A DNA stretch of 64,000 bases from Arsenicicoccus bolidensis DSM 15745 (GTDB lineage Bacteria; Actinomycetota; Actinomycetes; Actinomycetales; Dermatophilaceae). Positions within the stretch are counted from its first letter, which is position 1, and each line of letters begins with the position of its first letter. Below, piece after piece: positions 48,689 through 59,078 of the stretch. The translations under genes and the position numbers were made by a program. The notes below the pieces were generated by a model. That model saw only the letters and a program-made list of their open reading frames with translations, did no database searches and was not told the DNA's origin. The stretch spans positions 39,576 to 103,575 of the forward strand of contig NZ_AUFG01000012.1 in NCBI RefSeq assembly GCF_000426385.1, given 5' to 3'.

Positions 48689-49687
48689 TCACATCCCCGA
48701 GTAGGAGTGCATGCCGGACATGAACTTGTTGACCACGAAGGAGTTCATGGCGATGCAGAGGAACCCGGCGATCGCGATCCACGTGGCGGTGCGGACCTTC
48801 ATGCCGGTGGTCGCGCGGGCGTGCAGGTAGGCCGCGTAGACCACCCAGATGATGAAGGACCAGACCTCCTTGGGGTCCCAGCCCCAGTAGCGGCCCCAGG
48901 CCTTCTCGGCCCAGACGGCGCCGGCGATGACGGTGAACGTCCACAGCGGGAACGCGACCACGTGCAGCCCGTAGGCCATCCGGTCCAGCGTCCGCGACGG
49001 CGGCAGCGCCGCGAGCAGCGTCTGGCGCCACCCCGAGAGCCGGGCCTGCGCCGCCTGGCGCCGCTCGCTCGACTCCTGCACGAGGTAGAGCGCGCTGAGC
49101 GCTGCGCCGATGGCGAAGATCGCGGTGGCGATGATGGCGATCGACACGTGCACGACCAGCCAGTAGGACCGCAGCGAGGGCATGAGCTGCCCCGCCTCGG
49201 TGTAGACGGTGAGGGCGGGCCCGAGGATGAGCATCAGCAGCGCGGTGAGGAAGACCCCGAGCCAGCGCACGTCCCGGCGCAGCGACATCACGACGTAGAC
49301 GACGCTGACGGCGGCCGCCGCGGTCAGGAGGTACTCGTAGAGGTTGCCCCAGGGAGCGCGCGACACCGACAGCGCCCGCATCACCACGGCCGCCACGAGC
49401 AGCAGCGACGCGAGCCGCGACAGGGCGATCCCGATGCCGGCGGCCTGGCGACGAGACGGACCTTCGTCGGCCTGCACCACGGCGGGAGCGTCACCCCGGA
49501 CCAGGGTGTCCGTGCCGCCGGAGGCGGCCGACATACGGCCCTCGCCCGAGGCGCCCGACCGGCCCGCGAGCGCGCGGCTGCGGGTGCCCGCCAGGTCGAC
49601 GGCGAAGGCGAGGAACGCGATGCCCAGCACGACGAGCGCGGAGTAGACCGCGAGGTTGGAGTAGCCCGCGAGGGCTTCGTTGGTCAT
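48689..49687 (-). CDS. resC: cytochrome c maturation protein CcsA/ResC (CcsB family)
   Basis: This 332-residue heme-handling membrane protein of system II has the tryptophan-rich heme-binding loop AEKAWGRYWGWDPKEVWSF and flanking His residues (VVHVSIAIIATAI, GLHVVAFPLW). It works with ResB to export heme and ligate it to apocytochrome c. ATG 49687 overlaps the resB stop (ATGA). A polar loop of about 45 residues separates helix 1 from the rest. Confidence 0.93.
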   Translation of the reverse strand: MTNEALAGYSNLAVYSALVVLGIAFLAFAVDLAGTRSRALAGRSGASGEGRMSAASGGTDTLVRGDAPAVVQADEGPSRRQAAGIGIALSRLASLLLVAAVVMRALSVSRAPWGNLYEYLLTAAAAVSVVYVVMSLRRDVRWLGVFLTALLMLILGPALTVYTEAGQLMPSLRSYWLVVHVSIAIIATAIFAIGAALSALYLVQESSERRQAAQARLSGWRQTLLAALPPSRTLDRMAYGLHVVAFPLWTFTVIAGAVWAEKAWGRYWGWDPKEVWSFIIWVVYAAYLHARATTGMKVRTATWIAIAGFLCIAMNSFVVNKFMSGMHSYSGM

Positions 49688-51363
49688 CGTGCGTTCTCCT
49701 TCGTGGACCGGGCGGGCGGGGTCAGCCCGAGTCGCTCGCAGAGCTGCTCGGTGAGGTCGTCGACGGCCTCGCCCAGGCGGGGGTCGTCGTTCTTGGCGAG
49801 ACCGGCCACCTCCAGCAGGGTACGTCCATCGCGCTCCCCGATCCGCACGAAGGCGCGTCGACGCCGCACGACGAGGGACAGCACCAGGCCGACGAGCACC
49901 AGCACGGCGCCGAGCAGGGCCACGGGCTTGCCCGGGTCGTAGCGCACCGACAGCCCGGCGAACCGCTGCACGCCCTCGAAGGTCACCGTCCCGCGACCGC
50001 CCGGCAGGGTCTGGGTCTCGCCGGGACGCAGCGCGAGGCGCACGGGCAGGCCGCTCTCCAGCGTCGGCTGCTTCATCGCCTGGGTGTCGAGCGTGTAGAC
50101 GGACTGCGGACGCCCGCCGGGGAACAGGTCGCCCTCCCACAGCTCCAGCAGCAGGCCGGGGGCCACCGGCGCCGGGAAGTCCGACTGGGGCATGGCCCGC
50201 AGCGCCTCGTCGGAGATGGTCGGGGCGAACAGCCCGAGGAAGCCGAGCTGCTTGCCGGGGGGCAGCGCCGAGACCTTGACCGCGCCGGTCGACGTGTAGT
50301 TGTTGTCCTGCGGACGGAAGACGGTGGCCTGCTTGTAGACCTGACGACCCTGCGCGTCCTTGACGGTGATGACCGGGGCGTAGCCGTTGCCGAGCAGGTA
50401 GACCGAGGACTGCCCGAAGCTCAGCGGCTCGTTGACCTCGAGCTTGCGGCGGCGCTCGGCGGCCCCGGGCGTGTCCCGGGTGGTCACGTCGGCCTCGAAG
50501 GACCGCGGCTGCCCGAACTGCTTGCCCTTGAGCGTGGTCTCGAAGGCCACGCGCACCTGGTCCACGCGGACGGTGAAGGGCGGCAGGGACTCCTCGTCGA
50601 CCCACGGCCCCTTGGTGAAGGTGTCGTGCTGGCTGGTCGTGTTGGCGAAGGTCTCCCCCTCGGGCACGATCGCGTCGACGCGCCAGCCGAGCAGGTGGCC
50701 GAGGGCCACGCCCACGATGACGACGAGCAGGGCGACGTGGAACATCAGGTTGCCCACCTCGCGCAGATAGCCGCGCTCTCCCGAGACCGAGCCGTATGCC
50801 GACCGCCCCGCCCCACCCGTGGCCGCCGCGTCGGCGGCGCGGACCCGGTAGCGCCGGCTCCGCAGCACCTCGCGGGCCGCCGCGAGCGCGCGCTCCGGCT
50901 CGACGTCGCCGAGCTCCACGACGCGGTGCTCCGGCATCCGGTCGAGGACACGAGGGGCTCGCGGCGGTGCGGCGCGCAGCTCGCGCCACAGCAGGCGCAG
51001 GCGGGGCACGACGCAGCCGACGAGGGAGATGAACAGCAGCAGGTAGATCGCGGCGAACCACGGCGAGGCGTAGACGTCGAACAGCCCGACGCGGTCCATC
51101 CAGGGGCCGAGGGTCTTGTGCTGCTCGAGGTAGTCGCGGGTCTTGACCGGGTCGATGTCGCGTTGGGGGAAGACCGAGCCCGGGACGGCGGCGAGGGCCA
51201 GCAGCAGCAGGAGCAGCAGCGCGGTGCGCATGCTGGTGAGCTGGCGCCAGGCCCAGCGCAGCCAGCCGATCGGGCCGAGCCGAGGCTGGGTGATGTCGGC
51301 GCCGTCGCCAGCGCCGCCGCCGCCGGTGGCGCGGTCACGCGTGTGGGAGGAGGTGGCGGGCAT
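49684..51363 (-). CDS. resB: cytochrome c maturation protein ResB/Ccs1
   Basis: This 559-residue system II protein has three N-terminal helices, a large extracytoplasmic domain (about 190-480) and a C-terminal helix. Family blocks are LTSMRTALLLLLLLALAAVPGS, MDRVGLFDVYASPWFAAIYLLL and EVGNLMFHVALLVVIVGVALG with the heme-axial His. It forms the heme-delivery and ligation complex with ResC. ATG 51363 overlaps the ccdA stop by one base. The longer open frame upstream is out-of-frame ccdA. Confidence 0.93.
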   Translation of the reverse strand: MPATSSHTRDRATGGGGAGDGADITQPRLGPIGWLRWAWRQLTSMRTALLLLLLLALAAVPGSVFPQRDIDPVKTRDYLEQHKTLGPWMDRVGLFDVYASPWFAAIYLLLFISLVGCVVPRLRLLWRELRAAPPRAPRVLDRMPEHRVVELGDVEPERALAAAREVLRSRRYRVRAADAAATGGAGRSAYGSVSGERGYLREVGNLMFHVALLVVIVGVALGHLLGWRVDAIVPEGETFANTTSQHDTFTKGPWVDEESLPPFTVRVDQVRVAFETTLKGKQFGQPRSFEADVTTRDTPGAAERRRKLEVNEPLSFGQSSVYLLGNGYAPVITVKDAQGRQVYKQATVFRPQDNNYTSTGAVKVSALPPGKQLGFLGLFAPTISDEALRAMPQSDFPAPVAPGLLLELWEGDLFPGGRPQSVYTLDTQAMKQPTLESGLPVRLALRPGETQTLPGGRGTVTFEGVQRFAGLSVRYDPGKPVALLGAVLVLVGLVLSLVVRRRRAFVRIGERDGRTLLEVAGLAKNDDPRLGEAVDDLTEQLCERLGLTPPARSTKENAR

Positions 51364-52127
51364 CAGAGGACCGGGTTCCCGACGAGCTCGGTGAGCCGCG
51401 TCTGCAGGCCCGCGACCAGGGGCTGCCACAGCCCCAGGACCATGAGCAGGCCGAGGACGAGGAGCAGGCCGGCCCCGGCGAGCTGCAGCGCCCGCTGGTG
51501 GCGGCGCAGCGCGGTCCAGGTGCCCGAGAGCCGGCCGTAGCCACCGGCCAGCAGCAGGAACGGCAGGCCGAGACCGAGGCAGTAGGCCACGCCCAGCACG
51601 GCACCGCGCGCCAGCGGCCCGGTGGCGGAGTCGTCCAGGGGGCTGCCGAGCGCCATGACGGCGCCGAGCGTGGGGCCGATGCAGGGGGTCCAGCCGAGCG
51701 CGAAGGCCGCGCCGAGGAGGGGGGCTCCCGCCATACCGGCCGCGGGTCGCCAGCCGACCTTGACCTGGCGCTGGGTCCCCATCCCGGCGAAGACGAGGGC
51801 GAGCAGCACGACGACGACGCCACCGACCCGCTCGAGGACCTCCCGGTGCTCGCGCAGCAGGGTGGAGACCGAGGTGACGACGAGGATGACGAGCGGCACG
51901 AAGACGACGGTGAAGCCGAGGACGAAGAGCAGCGTGCCCGCGAGCATGCGGCTGGTGCGGCGGTCCTCGAGGCGCGTGTCACCGAGCCCCGTGACGTAGC
52001 CGAGGAAGCCGGGCACGAGCGGGAGCACGCACGGCGACAGGAAGGACGCGGCGCCGGCGAGCAGCGCGACGCACGCCGCGAGCGGGAGGGTGCCCTCGGC
52101 GATGACGTCGGTGACGCCGGCGATCAC
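51363..52127 (-). CDS. ccdA: cytochrome c biogenesis protein CcdA
   Basis: This 254-residue six-helix thiol transporter passes electrons from cytoplasmic thioredoxin to extracytoplasmic ResA. The two redox cysteines lie in ASFLSPCVLPLVPGF and GWTPCIGPTLGA. GTG 52127 overlaps the resA stop (GTGA). Confidence 0.94.
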   Translation of the reverse strand: MIAGVTDVIAEGTLPLAACVALLAGAASFLSPCVLPLVPGFLGYVTGLGDTRLEDRRTSRMLAGTLLFVLGFTVVFVPLVILVVTSVSTLLREHREVLERVGGVVVVLLALVFAGMGTQRQVKVGWRPAAGMAGAPLLGAAFALGWTPCIGPTLGAVMALGSPLDDSATGPLARGAVLGVAYCLGLGLPFLLLAGGYGRLSGTWTALRRHQRALQLAGAGLLLVLGLLMVLGLWQPLVAGLQTRLTELVGNPVL

Positions 52128-52729
52128 CCGGCTTCCTTGGCGACGTCGTCGACGAGGTCCTGCACGGTGCGCTCGGACGTGATGGCGCCGAGCACCCGGG
52201 CCGCGATGCGCCCCTGCTTGTCCAGCACGAGCGTGGTCGGCGGCGAGGGCGCCTTGCCCTGCAGCGCCAGCACGGTCTGGCCGTCGAAGGCCAGCGTGGG
52301 ATAGGGCACCTGACGGGCACGCGCGAAGTCACGGGCGTTGTCGGAGGACTCGCGGCCCGCGTGCACGCCCATGAAGACCGCGTCGGGGTGGGTCTTGCGG
52401 ACGGCGGCCTGCAGGGCGTTGAGCCGCGGCTGCTCCTCGACGCAGGGCGGGCACCACGAGGCCCAGAGGTTGAGGACGACGACGTGGCCGCGCTGCTGCG
52501 CGACGGACCAGGAGGCACCGTCGAGGGTCGTGCCCTGCAGCGCCACCGGCTCCTTGCGCTGGGCCGCGGTCAGTCGCTCGATGGTGCCGTCGCCGGAGAT
52601 GTAGCCCTTCTGGTCGCCCGAGCGGGCCTGGGCGTTGATCGAGCCCGCGTCGTCGGAGCAGCCCGCGAGCGGTATGCCGATCGCGACCGCCGCGAGCGCG
52701 GCGCAGAGCGTGCGTCGGACCTGCGTCAT
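52124..52729 (-). CDS. resA: TlpA/ResA-type thiol-disulfide lipoprotein
   Basis: This 201-residue lipoprotein has a signal peptide ending in the lipobox PLAGC. A thioredoxin-fold domain follows with NLWASWCPPCVEEQPRL (active-site CPPC) and SPPTTLVLDKQGRIA. It would reduce the CXXCH of apocytochrome c before heme ligation by ResB/ResC. ATG 52729 overlaps the stop of the phosphatase gene (ATGA). Confidence 0.92.
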   Translation of the reverse strand: MTQVRRTLCAALAAVAIGIPLAGCSDDAGSINAQARSGDQKGYISGDGTIERLTAAQRKEPVALQGTTLDGASWSVAQQRGHVVVLNLWASWCPPCVEEQPRLNALQAAVRKTHPDAVFMGVHAGRESSDNARDFARARQVPYPTLAFDGQTVLALQGKAPSPPTTLVLDKQGRIAARVLGAITSERTVQDLVDDVAKEAG

Positions 52730-53385
52730 GCCCCCACCGTGGGCTCGGCGACCTGCAGGAGCGCGCCCGCGGGCTCGCTGTAGACGATCGAGGTGAGACG
52801 GTCGCCGTCGTAGTGCAGGCTCGTGAGGCTGGCCAGGCTGCACTGCCGGCGTCGCGGGTCGTGCCACAGGGGGCGACCCTCGAGGTGGCGGCGCAGCGTC
52901 CAGACGGGCAGCTGGTGGGAGACGAGCACGATCTCGCGGCCGGGCGCGTGCTGCCGGGCCGCGTCCACGGCCGCCTCCATGCGGCGGGCGATGGCGCGGT
53001 AGGGCTCGCCCCAGGAGGGGGTGAACGGGTTGCGGACCAGCCACCAGTTGGCGGGGTTGCGCAGCGACCCCGCGCCGTGGCCGAACCGGCGGCCCTCGAA
53101 GTGGTTGCCGGCCTCGATGAGCCGGCTGTCCGTGAGGATCGGGGTGTCGAAGTGCTCGGCCACGGGCCGGGCGGTCTCCTGCGCGCGCTCCAGCGGCGAG
53201 GCGACGACGAGGGCGACGTCGCGACCCTCGAGCGACTCGGCCACCAGGTCGGCCATCTGCCGACCGAGGTCGGACAGGTGGTAGTCGGGCAGGCGTCCGT
53301 AGAGGATCTTGGCGGGGTTATAGACCTCGCCGTGACGCATCACGTGCACGATCGTGCGGGCCGTCGCGGTCATGCTGCTCGTCAC
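52726..53385 (-). CDS. histidine phosphatase family protein
   Basis: This 219-residue histidine phosphatase has [12 protein letters not shown] (phosphohistidine), [12 protein letters not shown], the Glu in IEAGNHFEG and LVSHQLPVW with the second His. Substrate unknown. I chose GTG 53385, which overlaps the hemL stop (GTGA), over ATG 53373. It stands between heme synthesis and cytochrome c maturation genes, an arrangement often seen in Actinobacteria. Confidence 0.88.
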   Translation of the reverse strand: MTSSMTATARTIVHVMRHGEVYNPAKILYGRLPDYHLSDLGRQMADLVAESLEGRDVALVVASPLERAQETARPVAEHFDTPILTDSRLIEAGNHFEGRRFGHGAGSLRNPANWWLVRNPFTPSWGEPYRAIARRMEAAVDAARQHAPGREIVLVSHQLPVWTLRRHLEGRPLWHDPRRRQCSLASLTSLHYDGDRLTSIVYSEPAGALLQVAEPTVGA

Positions 53386-54728
53386 GCTCCCATCGTAGCA
53401 TCGTCGGCTGAGGCCGCCCTGGCAGCGGCCGGCAGGGCCGCGAGGACGCGGTCGACCGCGGCGTCGTCGTGGGCGGCGCTGACGAACCAGCACTCGTAGG
53501 CGCTCGGGGGCAGGTGGACGCCCTGGCGCAGCATGCTGTGGAAGAAGCGTCCGAACGCGGCGGTGTCCTGGCCCTGCGCGTCCGCGTAGGACAGCACCGG
53601 GCCCTCGCGGAAGAAGACGGAGAACATCGAGCCGGCCCACTGGATCGTGTGGGCCACCCCGGCGGCGGCCAGCTCGGCGGCCACGCCGTCGGCGATCGCG
53701 TGCGCCGCGTGCTCGAGGCGCTCGTAGACCGCGGGCGTGCAGCCGCGCAGCGTGGCGAGGCCGGCGGCGGTGGCCACGGGGTTCCCCGACAGGGTGCCGG
53801 CCTGGTAGACGGGGCCGTTGGGCGCGAGGTGCTCCATCACGTCCCGGCGCCCGCCGAAGGCCGCGGCCGGGAAACCGCCGCCCATGACCTTGCCGAAGGT
53901 GAACAGGTCGGGGGCGCCGTGGACGGTCGGGCCCTCGAGGCCGTACCACCCGGCGGCCGAGGCGCGGAAGCCCGTCATGACCTCGTCGCTGATGAGGAGC
54001 GCGCCGTGCTCGCGGGTCGTCCGGCGCAGGGCGGCGGTGAAGCCGGGCGCCGGCGGGACCATCCCCATGTTGCCCGGGGCGGCCTCGGTGATGACGGCAG
54101 CGATCTCGTCGCCGCGGCGCGCGAAGGCCTCCTCGAGGGCGCGGACGTCGTTGTAGGGCAGCACGATCGTCTCGCCGGCCGAGCTGGCCGGGACGCCCGC
54201 GGAGTCCGGCAGGGCGAAGGTCGCGACGCCGCTGCCCGCGTGCGCCAGCAGCGCGTCGACGTGGCCGTGGTAGCACCCGGCGAACTTCACGACCGCCGAG
54301 CGGCCGGTGAAGCCCCGCGCGAGGCGCAGCGCGCTCATCGTGGCCTCGGTGCCGCTGGACACCAGGCGCACCTGCTCGACCGGGTCGACCCGGTTGACGA
54401 TCGCCTCGGCGAGCAGCACCTCGTTCTCGCTGGGCGTGCCGAAGCTGAAGCCCTTGTGCGAGGCCTCGTGCACGGCCTCCAGCACGGTGGGGTGCTGGTG
54501 CCCGAGGATCATCGGCCCCCAGGAGCACACCAGGTCGACATACTCCCGGCCGTCCACGTCGGTGAGATAGGGACCGGTCGCGCTCGCCATGAACCGCGGT
54601 GTCCCACCGACGGATCGGAAGGCCCGGACCGGGGAGTTGACCCCGCCGGGGATCACGGCGCTCGCCCGCTCGAACCACGCCTCGGAGGCGGGAGCGGCAG
54701 ACGGGTATGACGGGGGCTGGGTGGTCAT
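53382..54728 (-). CDS. hemL: glutamate-1-semialdehyde 2,1-aminomutase
   Basis: This 448-residue PLP aminomutase makes 5-aminolevulinate. Motifs are [50 protein letters not shown] with the PLP Asp, and the PLP lysine in [18 protein letters not shown]. It pairs with HemA in the C5 pathway. ATG 54728 lies 48 nt beyond the marR stop, across a small hairpin. Confidence 0.96.
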   Translation of the reverse strand: MTTQPPSYPSAAPASEAWFERASAVIPGGVNSPVRAFRSVGGTPRFMASATGPYLTDVDGREYVDLVCSWGPMILGHQHPTVLEAVHEASHKGFSFGTPSENEVLLAEAIVNRVDPVEQVRLVSSGTEATMSALRLARGFTGRSAVVKFAGCYHGHVDALLAHAGSGVATFALPDSAGVPASSAGETIVLPYNDVRALEEAFARRGDEIAAVITEAAPGNMGMVPPAPGFTAALRRTTREHGALLISDEVMTGFRASAAGWYGLEGPTVHGAPDLFTFGKVMGGGFPAAAFGGRRDVMEHLAPNGPVYQAGTLSGNPVATAAGLATLRGCTPAVYERLEHAAHAIADGVAAELAAAGVAHTIQWAGSMFSVFFREGPVLSYADAQGQDTAAFGRFFHSMLRQGVHLPPSAYECWFVSAAHDDAAVDRVLAALPAAARAASADDATMGA

Positions 54729-54754
54729 GCGGCTCAGTCTCTCAGCCCGGCCGG

Positions 54755-54773
54755 GCGCGGGTCGAACCCGCGC
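54755..54773. terminator. hairpin after marR
   Basis: GCGCGGGT-CGA-ACCCGCGC forms a perfect 8-bp stem 3 nt beyond the marR stop and 26 nt before hemL. It may attenuate transcription between marR and hemL. Confidence 0.5.
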
Positions 54774-54776
54774 TCG

Positions 54777-55274
54777 TCAGTCGCCGCACACGCGGGCGAC
54801 CTCGGCCCGCTGCTGCTGCGAGGTGCCGTTGTCGTCACGGACCCGGGTCATGGCGTCGCCGAGCGCCTGCACGAGCTCGGGCGACAGGGCGTCCAGCCAG
54901 TGGCGGCGCACGCTCTCGACGTGGACGGGGGCCATCGCGACCACGGCCTCGACGCCGGCGTCGGTCAGGACCAGCTCGACGCCACGCCCGTCGCCGGGGA
55001 CCGGGTGCCGCTGGACCCAGCCGCGTCGCTCGAGGCGGTTGGCGGTGTGGGTGAGCCGGGAGCGCGACTGGACCACGAGGGCGGCCAGCTCGGACATGCG
55101 CTCCCGGCGCCCGGGCTGCTCGGACAGCATCGAGAGGATCTCGTACTCCGACAGGGAGACGCCGTGGGTCTGCAGGTCACGGTCGAGGGCGACCTCGAGC
55201 AGGCGCTGCCCACGCAGGTAGGCCCGCCACGACACCTGCTCCGCCGGGCTCAACCACCGCACGTCGTCCGTCAC
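54777..55274 (-). CDS. MarR-family regulator
   Basis: This 165-residue winged-helix regulator has the MarR pattern: an N-terminal dimerisation helix, GVSLSEYEILSMLSEQPGRR, the recognition helix MSELAALVVQSRSRLTHTANRL, and the wing ERRGWVQRHPVPGDGRGVEL. GTG 55274 was chosen because the upstream frame is out of register with known starts. It lies inside the heme cluster between hemB and hemL, and could regulate it; the ligand is unknown. Confidence 0.87.
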   Translation of the reverse strand: MTDDVRWLSPAEQVSWRAYLRGQRLLEVALDRDLQTHGVSLSEYEILSMLSEQPGRRERMSELAALVVQSRSRLTHTANRLERRGWVQRHPVPGDGRGVELVLTDAGVEAVVAMAPVHVESVRRHWLDALSPELVQALGDAMTRVRDDNGTSQQQRAEVARVCGD

Positions 55275-55334
55275 AAGACCCTCGCTCCCCTGGGTGCCGT
55301 CATTCGGGGCACCGACAAGCACCCAGCGTAACGA

Positions 55335-56309
<975 letters not shown>

Positions 56310-56386
56310 GGGTGTCTCCAGCAGAGGTCGGTGGTGCGGTCGTGTGGTGCGATCGGGGACGCGAGGTGGTGGTGCGCCGGCGGTGC

Positions 56387-58078
56387 TCAGCTGCGGCGGC
56401 TGCGACGGCGCTTGCTGGGCAGCACGATGGGGTCGCCGGCGTCGTAGGACGCCCGAGCGAGCGTGTGTCCGTGGTCGGCGAGCGCGTCGACCAGGGCGTC
56501 GGCGCTGGCCTCGGGGGCGAGGACGTCGACGTGCAGGCCGTGCTCCTCGGCGGTGCGCGCCGTCGCGGGACCGATGCAGGCCACGACCGTGGCGCGGTGC
56601 GGCTTGCCGGCGATGCCGACGAGGTTGCGGACGGTGGAGCTCGAGGTGAACAGCACGGCGTCGAACTGGCCGGTCTTGATGGCCTCGCGCACCTCGGCGG
56701 GCGGCGGTGAGGCGCGCACGGTGCGGTAGGCCGTGACGTCCTCGACCTCCCAGCCCATGTCCTGCAGCCCGGCCACGAGGGTGTCGGTGGCGATGTCGGC
56801 GCGCGGCAGGAAGACGCGGTTGATCGGGTCGAGGAGCACGTCGTAGGGCGGCCACTCCTCGAGCAGCCCCGCGGCCGACTGCTCCCCGCTCGGGACGAGG
56901 TCGGGCACGAGACCCCACTCGCGCAGGGCCGCGGCCGTGGTGCCGCCGACGGCCGCGATCCGCAGTCCGGCGAAGGACCGCGTGTCCAGGCCGTACTCCG
57001 TGAACTTCTCGCGCACGGCGCGGACGGCGTTGACCGAGGTGAAGCCGATCCACTCGTAGCGCCCGGTCACCAGGCCGGTGATGGCCTTGTCCATCTGCTG
57101 CGGGGTGCGGGGCGGCTCGATGCCGATGGTCGGGACCACGGTGGCGGTCGCGCCGTATGACGCGAGCCGGTCGACGACGCCGGTCGCCTGCTCCTTGGTG
57201 CGGGGGACGAGGACGTTCCAGCCGATCAGCGGCCGCGTCTCGAACCAGCTCATGGTGCTCCGCAGCTCCACCGTGCGGCCGATGACGGCCAGCAGCTCCT
57301 GGTCCTCGTCGGCGTGGTCGAGGACGTGCGCGGCGTCACCCAGGGTGGTCGCGCTCGTGTGCTGGTGCGCCGTGGTGCCGTGGTCGGTCAGCGCGACGGG
57401 CGTCTCGGGGGCGCGACCGGCGTCCAGGAGGGTGCTGAGCTGCTCGACCAGCCGTCCGGGGGTCCCGGACATCACCACCGTGACGTCCTCGGCGGCGGAC
57501 GCCTCGAGGTCCTGCGGCAGGGCCGCGTCGCACACGTGCAGCCGCGGGGAGTCCTGGGAGGTGAGCGGGATCCCGGCATACAGCGGGACGGCCAGGAGGC
57601 TGGAGACGCCCGGAACGACCTCGTAGGGGACGTCGGCCTCGCTCAGGGCGCGGCACTCGGCCTCGAGCCCGGAGAACACGCCCGGGTCGCCGCTCATGAG
57701 CCGCACGACCAGGCCGGTCCCCCCGAGGCGGCCCACCGCGTCGAGGAGTCGTTGCAGCGCCAGCGAGCCCGCCGGCCCGGAAGGCGCTGGGCCGTCGGGC
57801 GTCGTCGCAGCCGGGTCGACGCGGCCGACCGGGACGAGGGGCACCACGTCGACGTCCTCGCGGCAGTGGCGACGCACCACCTCGACGTCGTCAGGACGGT
57901 CCAGCAGGACGATGCGGGCCTGGCCCAGGAGCTCGGCCGCCCGCAGCGTGAGCAGGCCGGGATCACCCGGACCGGCCCCCACGAAGGCGACGTGCGCACG
58001 CGCCCCCGTCGCCGCCCGGGGTGCGGGCACGGGGCCGTGCCTCCCGGTGGTCCTGCCGGTGCTCGAGGCCTTGCGCAT
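56387..58078 (-). CDS. fused uroporphyrinogen-III C-methyltransferase / uroporphyrinogen-III synthase
   Basis: At 563 residues this is the CobA-HemD fusion usual in Actinobacteria. Residues 25-270 are the SAM methyltransferase ([47 protein letters not shown]). Residues 285-555 are uroporphyrinogen-III synthase ([53 protein letters not shown]). The methyltransferase half lacks several usual motif residues, so its activity is uncertain; the synthase half is required for heme. ATG 58078 is 13 nt after the hemC stop. Confidence 0.93.
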   Translation of the reverse strand: MRKASSTGRTTGRHGPVPAPRAATGARAHVAFVGAGPGDPGLLTLRAAELLGQARIVLLDRPDDVEVVRRHCREDVDVVPLVPVGRVDPAATTPDGPAPSGPAGSLALQRLLDAVGRLGGTGLVVRLMSGDPGVFSGLEAECRALSEADVPYEVVPGVSSLLAVPLYAGIPLTSQDSPRLHVCDAALPQDLEASAAEDVTVVMSGTPGRLVEQLSTLLDAGRAPETPVALTDHGTTAHQHTSATTLGDAAHVLDHADEDQELLAVIGRTVELRSTMSWFETRPLIGWNVLVPRTKEQATGVVDRLASYGATATVVPTIGIEPPRTPQQMDKAITGLVTGRYEWIGFTSVNAVRAVREKFTEYGLDTRSFAGLRIAAVGGTTAAALREWGLVPDLVPSGEQSAAGLLEEWPPYDVLLDPINRVFLPRADIATDTLVAGLQDMGWEVEDVTAYRTVRASPPPAEVREAIKTGQFDAVLFTSSSTVRNLVGIAGKPHRATVVACIGPATARTAEEHGLHVDVLAPEASADALVDALADHGHTLARASYDAGDPIVLPSKRRRSRRS

Positions 58079-58091
58079 CGTGGGGGTGCTC

Positions 58092-59078
58092 CTACGCCAG
58101 GGGATCTGTGCTCTGGGGGGCAGTCTGGCCCACCCCGGTCGGGCTGCCAAGTCCGCTCACCGCCCCGGCGAGTCCGGCGGCGCCGTCCTCCAGGAGCAGC
58201 TCGGCCAGGCGGTGACCGAGGTCACGGGGCTCGGTCCACGACCCGGTCAGGGAACGACGCAGCCCGTCGGACCCGTCTGGGCTCCCGACGAACGCTCGCA
58301 GGGACAGCTCCAGCCCGTCCTCGGACTCGACCACCTCGGCGAGGGCGCCCACCGGCGCCGTGCACCCCGCCTCGAGCCGGGCGAGCAGGCCCCGCTCGGC
58401 CTCGACGCAGGCGCGGGTCTCGGCGTCCTCGATGCGGGCGAAGACCTCGCGCAGGGGGTGGTCCTCGCGGCACTCGAGCGCGAGGGCTCCCTGCCCCGCG
58501 GCCGGCAGCACCTGCACGGTGTCGAGAGCCTCGCTGACCACGTCCACCAGCCCCAGCCGGGACAGGCCGGCCATGGCGAGGACCACGGCGTCGCACCGTC
58601 CGTCGCGGACGTGCTGCAGGCGGGTGTCGACGTTGCCGCGGATGGGGACGAGCTCGACCCCGAGGCCGAGCGCGGCGATCTGGGCGGCGCGGCGGGGCGA
58701 GCCCGTGCCCACGACCGACCCGGGCGGCAGCTCGGCGAGGGTCAGGCCGTCCCGGGCGCAGAGGGCGTCACGGGGGTCCTCGCGACGGGGCACGGCGGCG
58801 ATGAAGAGGCCGGGCTCGGGGGCGGAGGGCAGGTCCTTGAGCGAGTGGACGGCGCAGTCGACCCGGCCGTCGAGCAGCGCCTCGCGGATCGCCGAGGCGA
58901 AGACCCCGGTGCCGCCGATCGTGGTCAGGGGGGCGGCGCTGACGTCGCCCTCGGTCGTGATCTCGACGAGCTCGACCTGCAGGCCCAGCTCGCGCAGCCG
59001 CTCGGCGACCCAGCCGGACTGGGTGGTGGCGAGGGCGCTGCGGCGGGTCCCCAGGCGGACGATCTGCTGCTCAGGCAT
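58092..59078 (-). CDS. hemC: hydroxymethylbilane synthase (porphobilinogen deaminase)
   Basis: This 328-residue enzyme polymerises four porphobilinogens. It has the N-terminal RLGTRRSALATTQSGWVAE, the catalytic Asp segment VHSLKDLPS, GTGSPRRAAQI, RGNVDTRL, and the cofactor-attachment Cys in LEAGCTAPVGALA. The final 25 residues are a Gly/Pro tail. It overlaps the hemA 3' end by 8 nt. Confidence 0.96.
   Translation of the reverse strand: MPEQQIVRLGTRRSALATTQSGWVAERLRELGLQVELVEITTEGDVSAAPLTTIGGTGVFASAIREALLDGRVDCAVHSLKDLPSAPEPGLFIAAVPRREDPRDALCARDGLTLAELPPGSVVGTGSPRRAAQIAALGLGVELVPIRGNVDTRLQHVRDGRCDAVVLAMAGLSRLGLVDVVSEALDTVQVLPAAGQGALALECREDHPLREVFARIEDAETRACVEAERGLLARLEAGCTAPVGALAEVVESEDGLELSLRAFVGSPDGSDGLRRSLTGSWTEPRDLGHRLAELLLEDGAAGLAGAVSGLGSPTGVGQTAPQSTDPLA

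Noticed and set aside
54755..54773. GGTCGAACCC resembling a tRNA T-arm
   Set aside because: No acceptor, D-arm or anticodon stem around it; it is the simple hairpin after marR.
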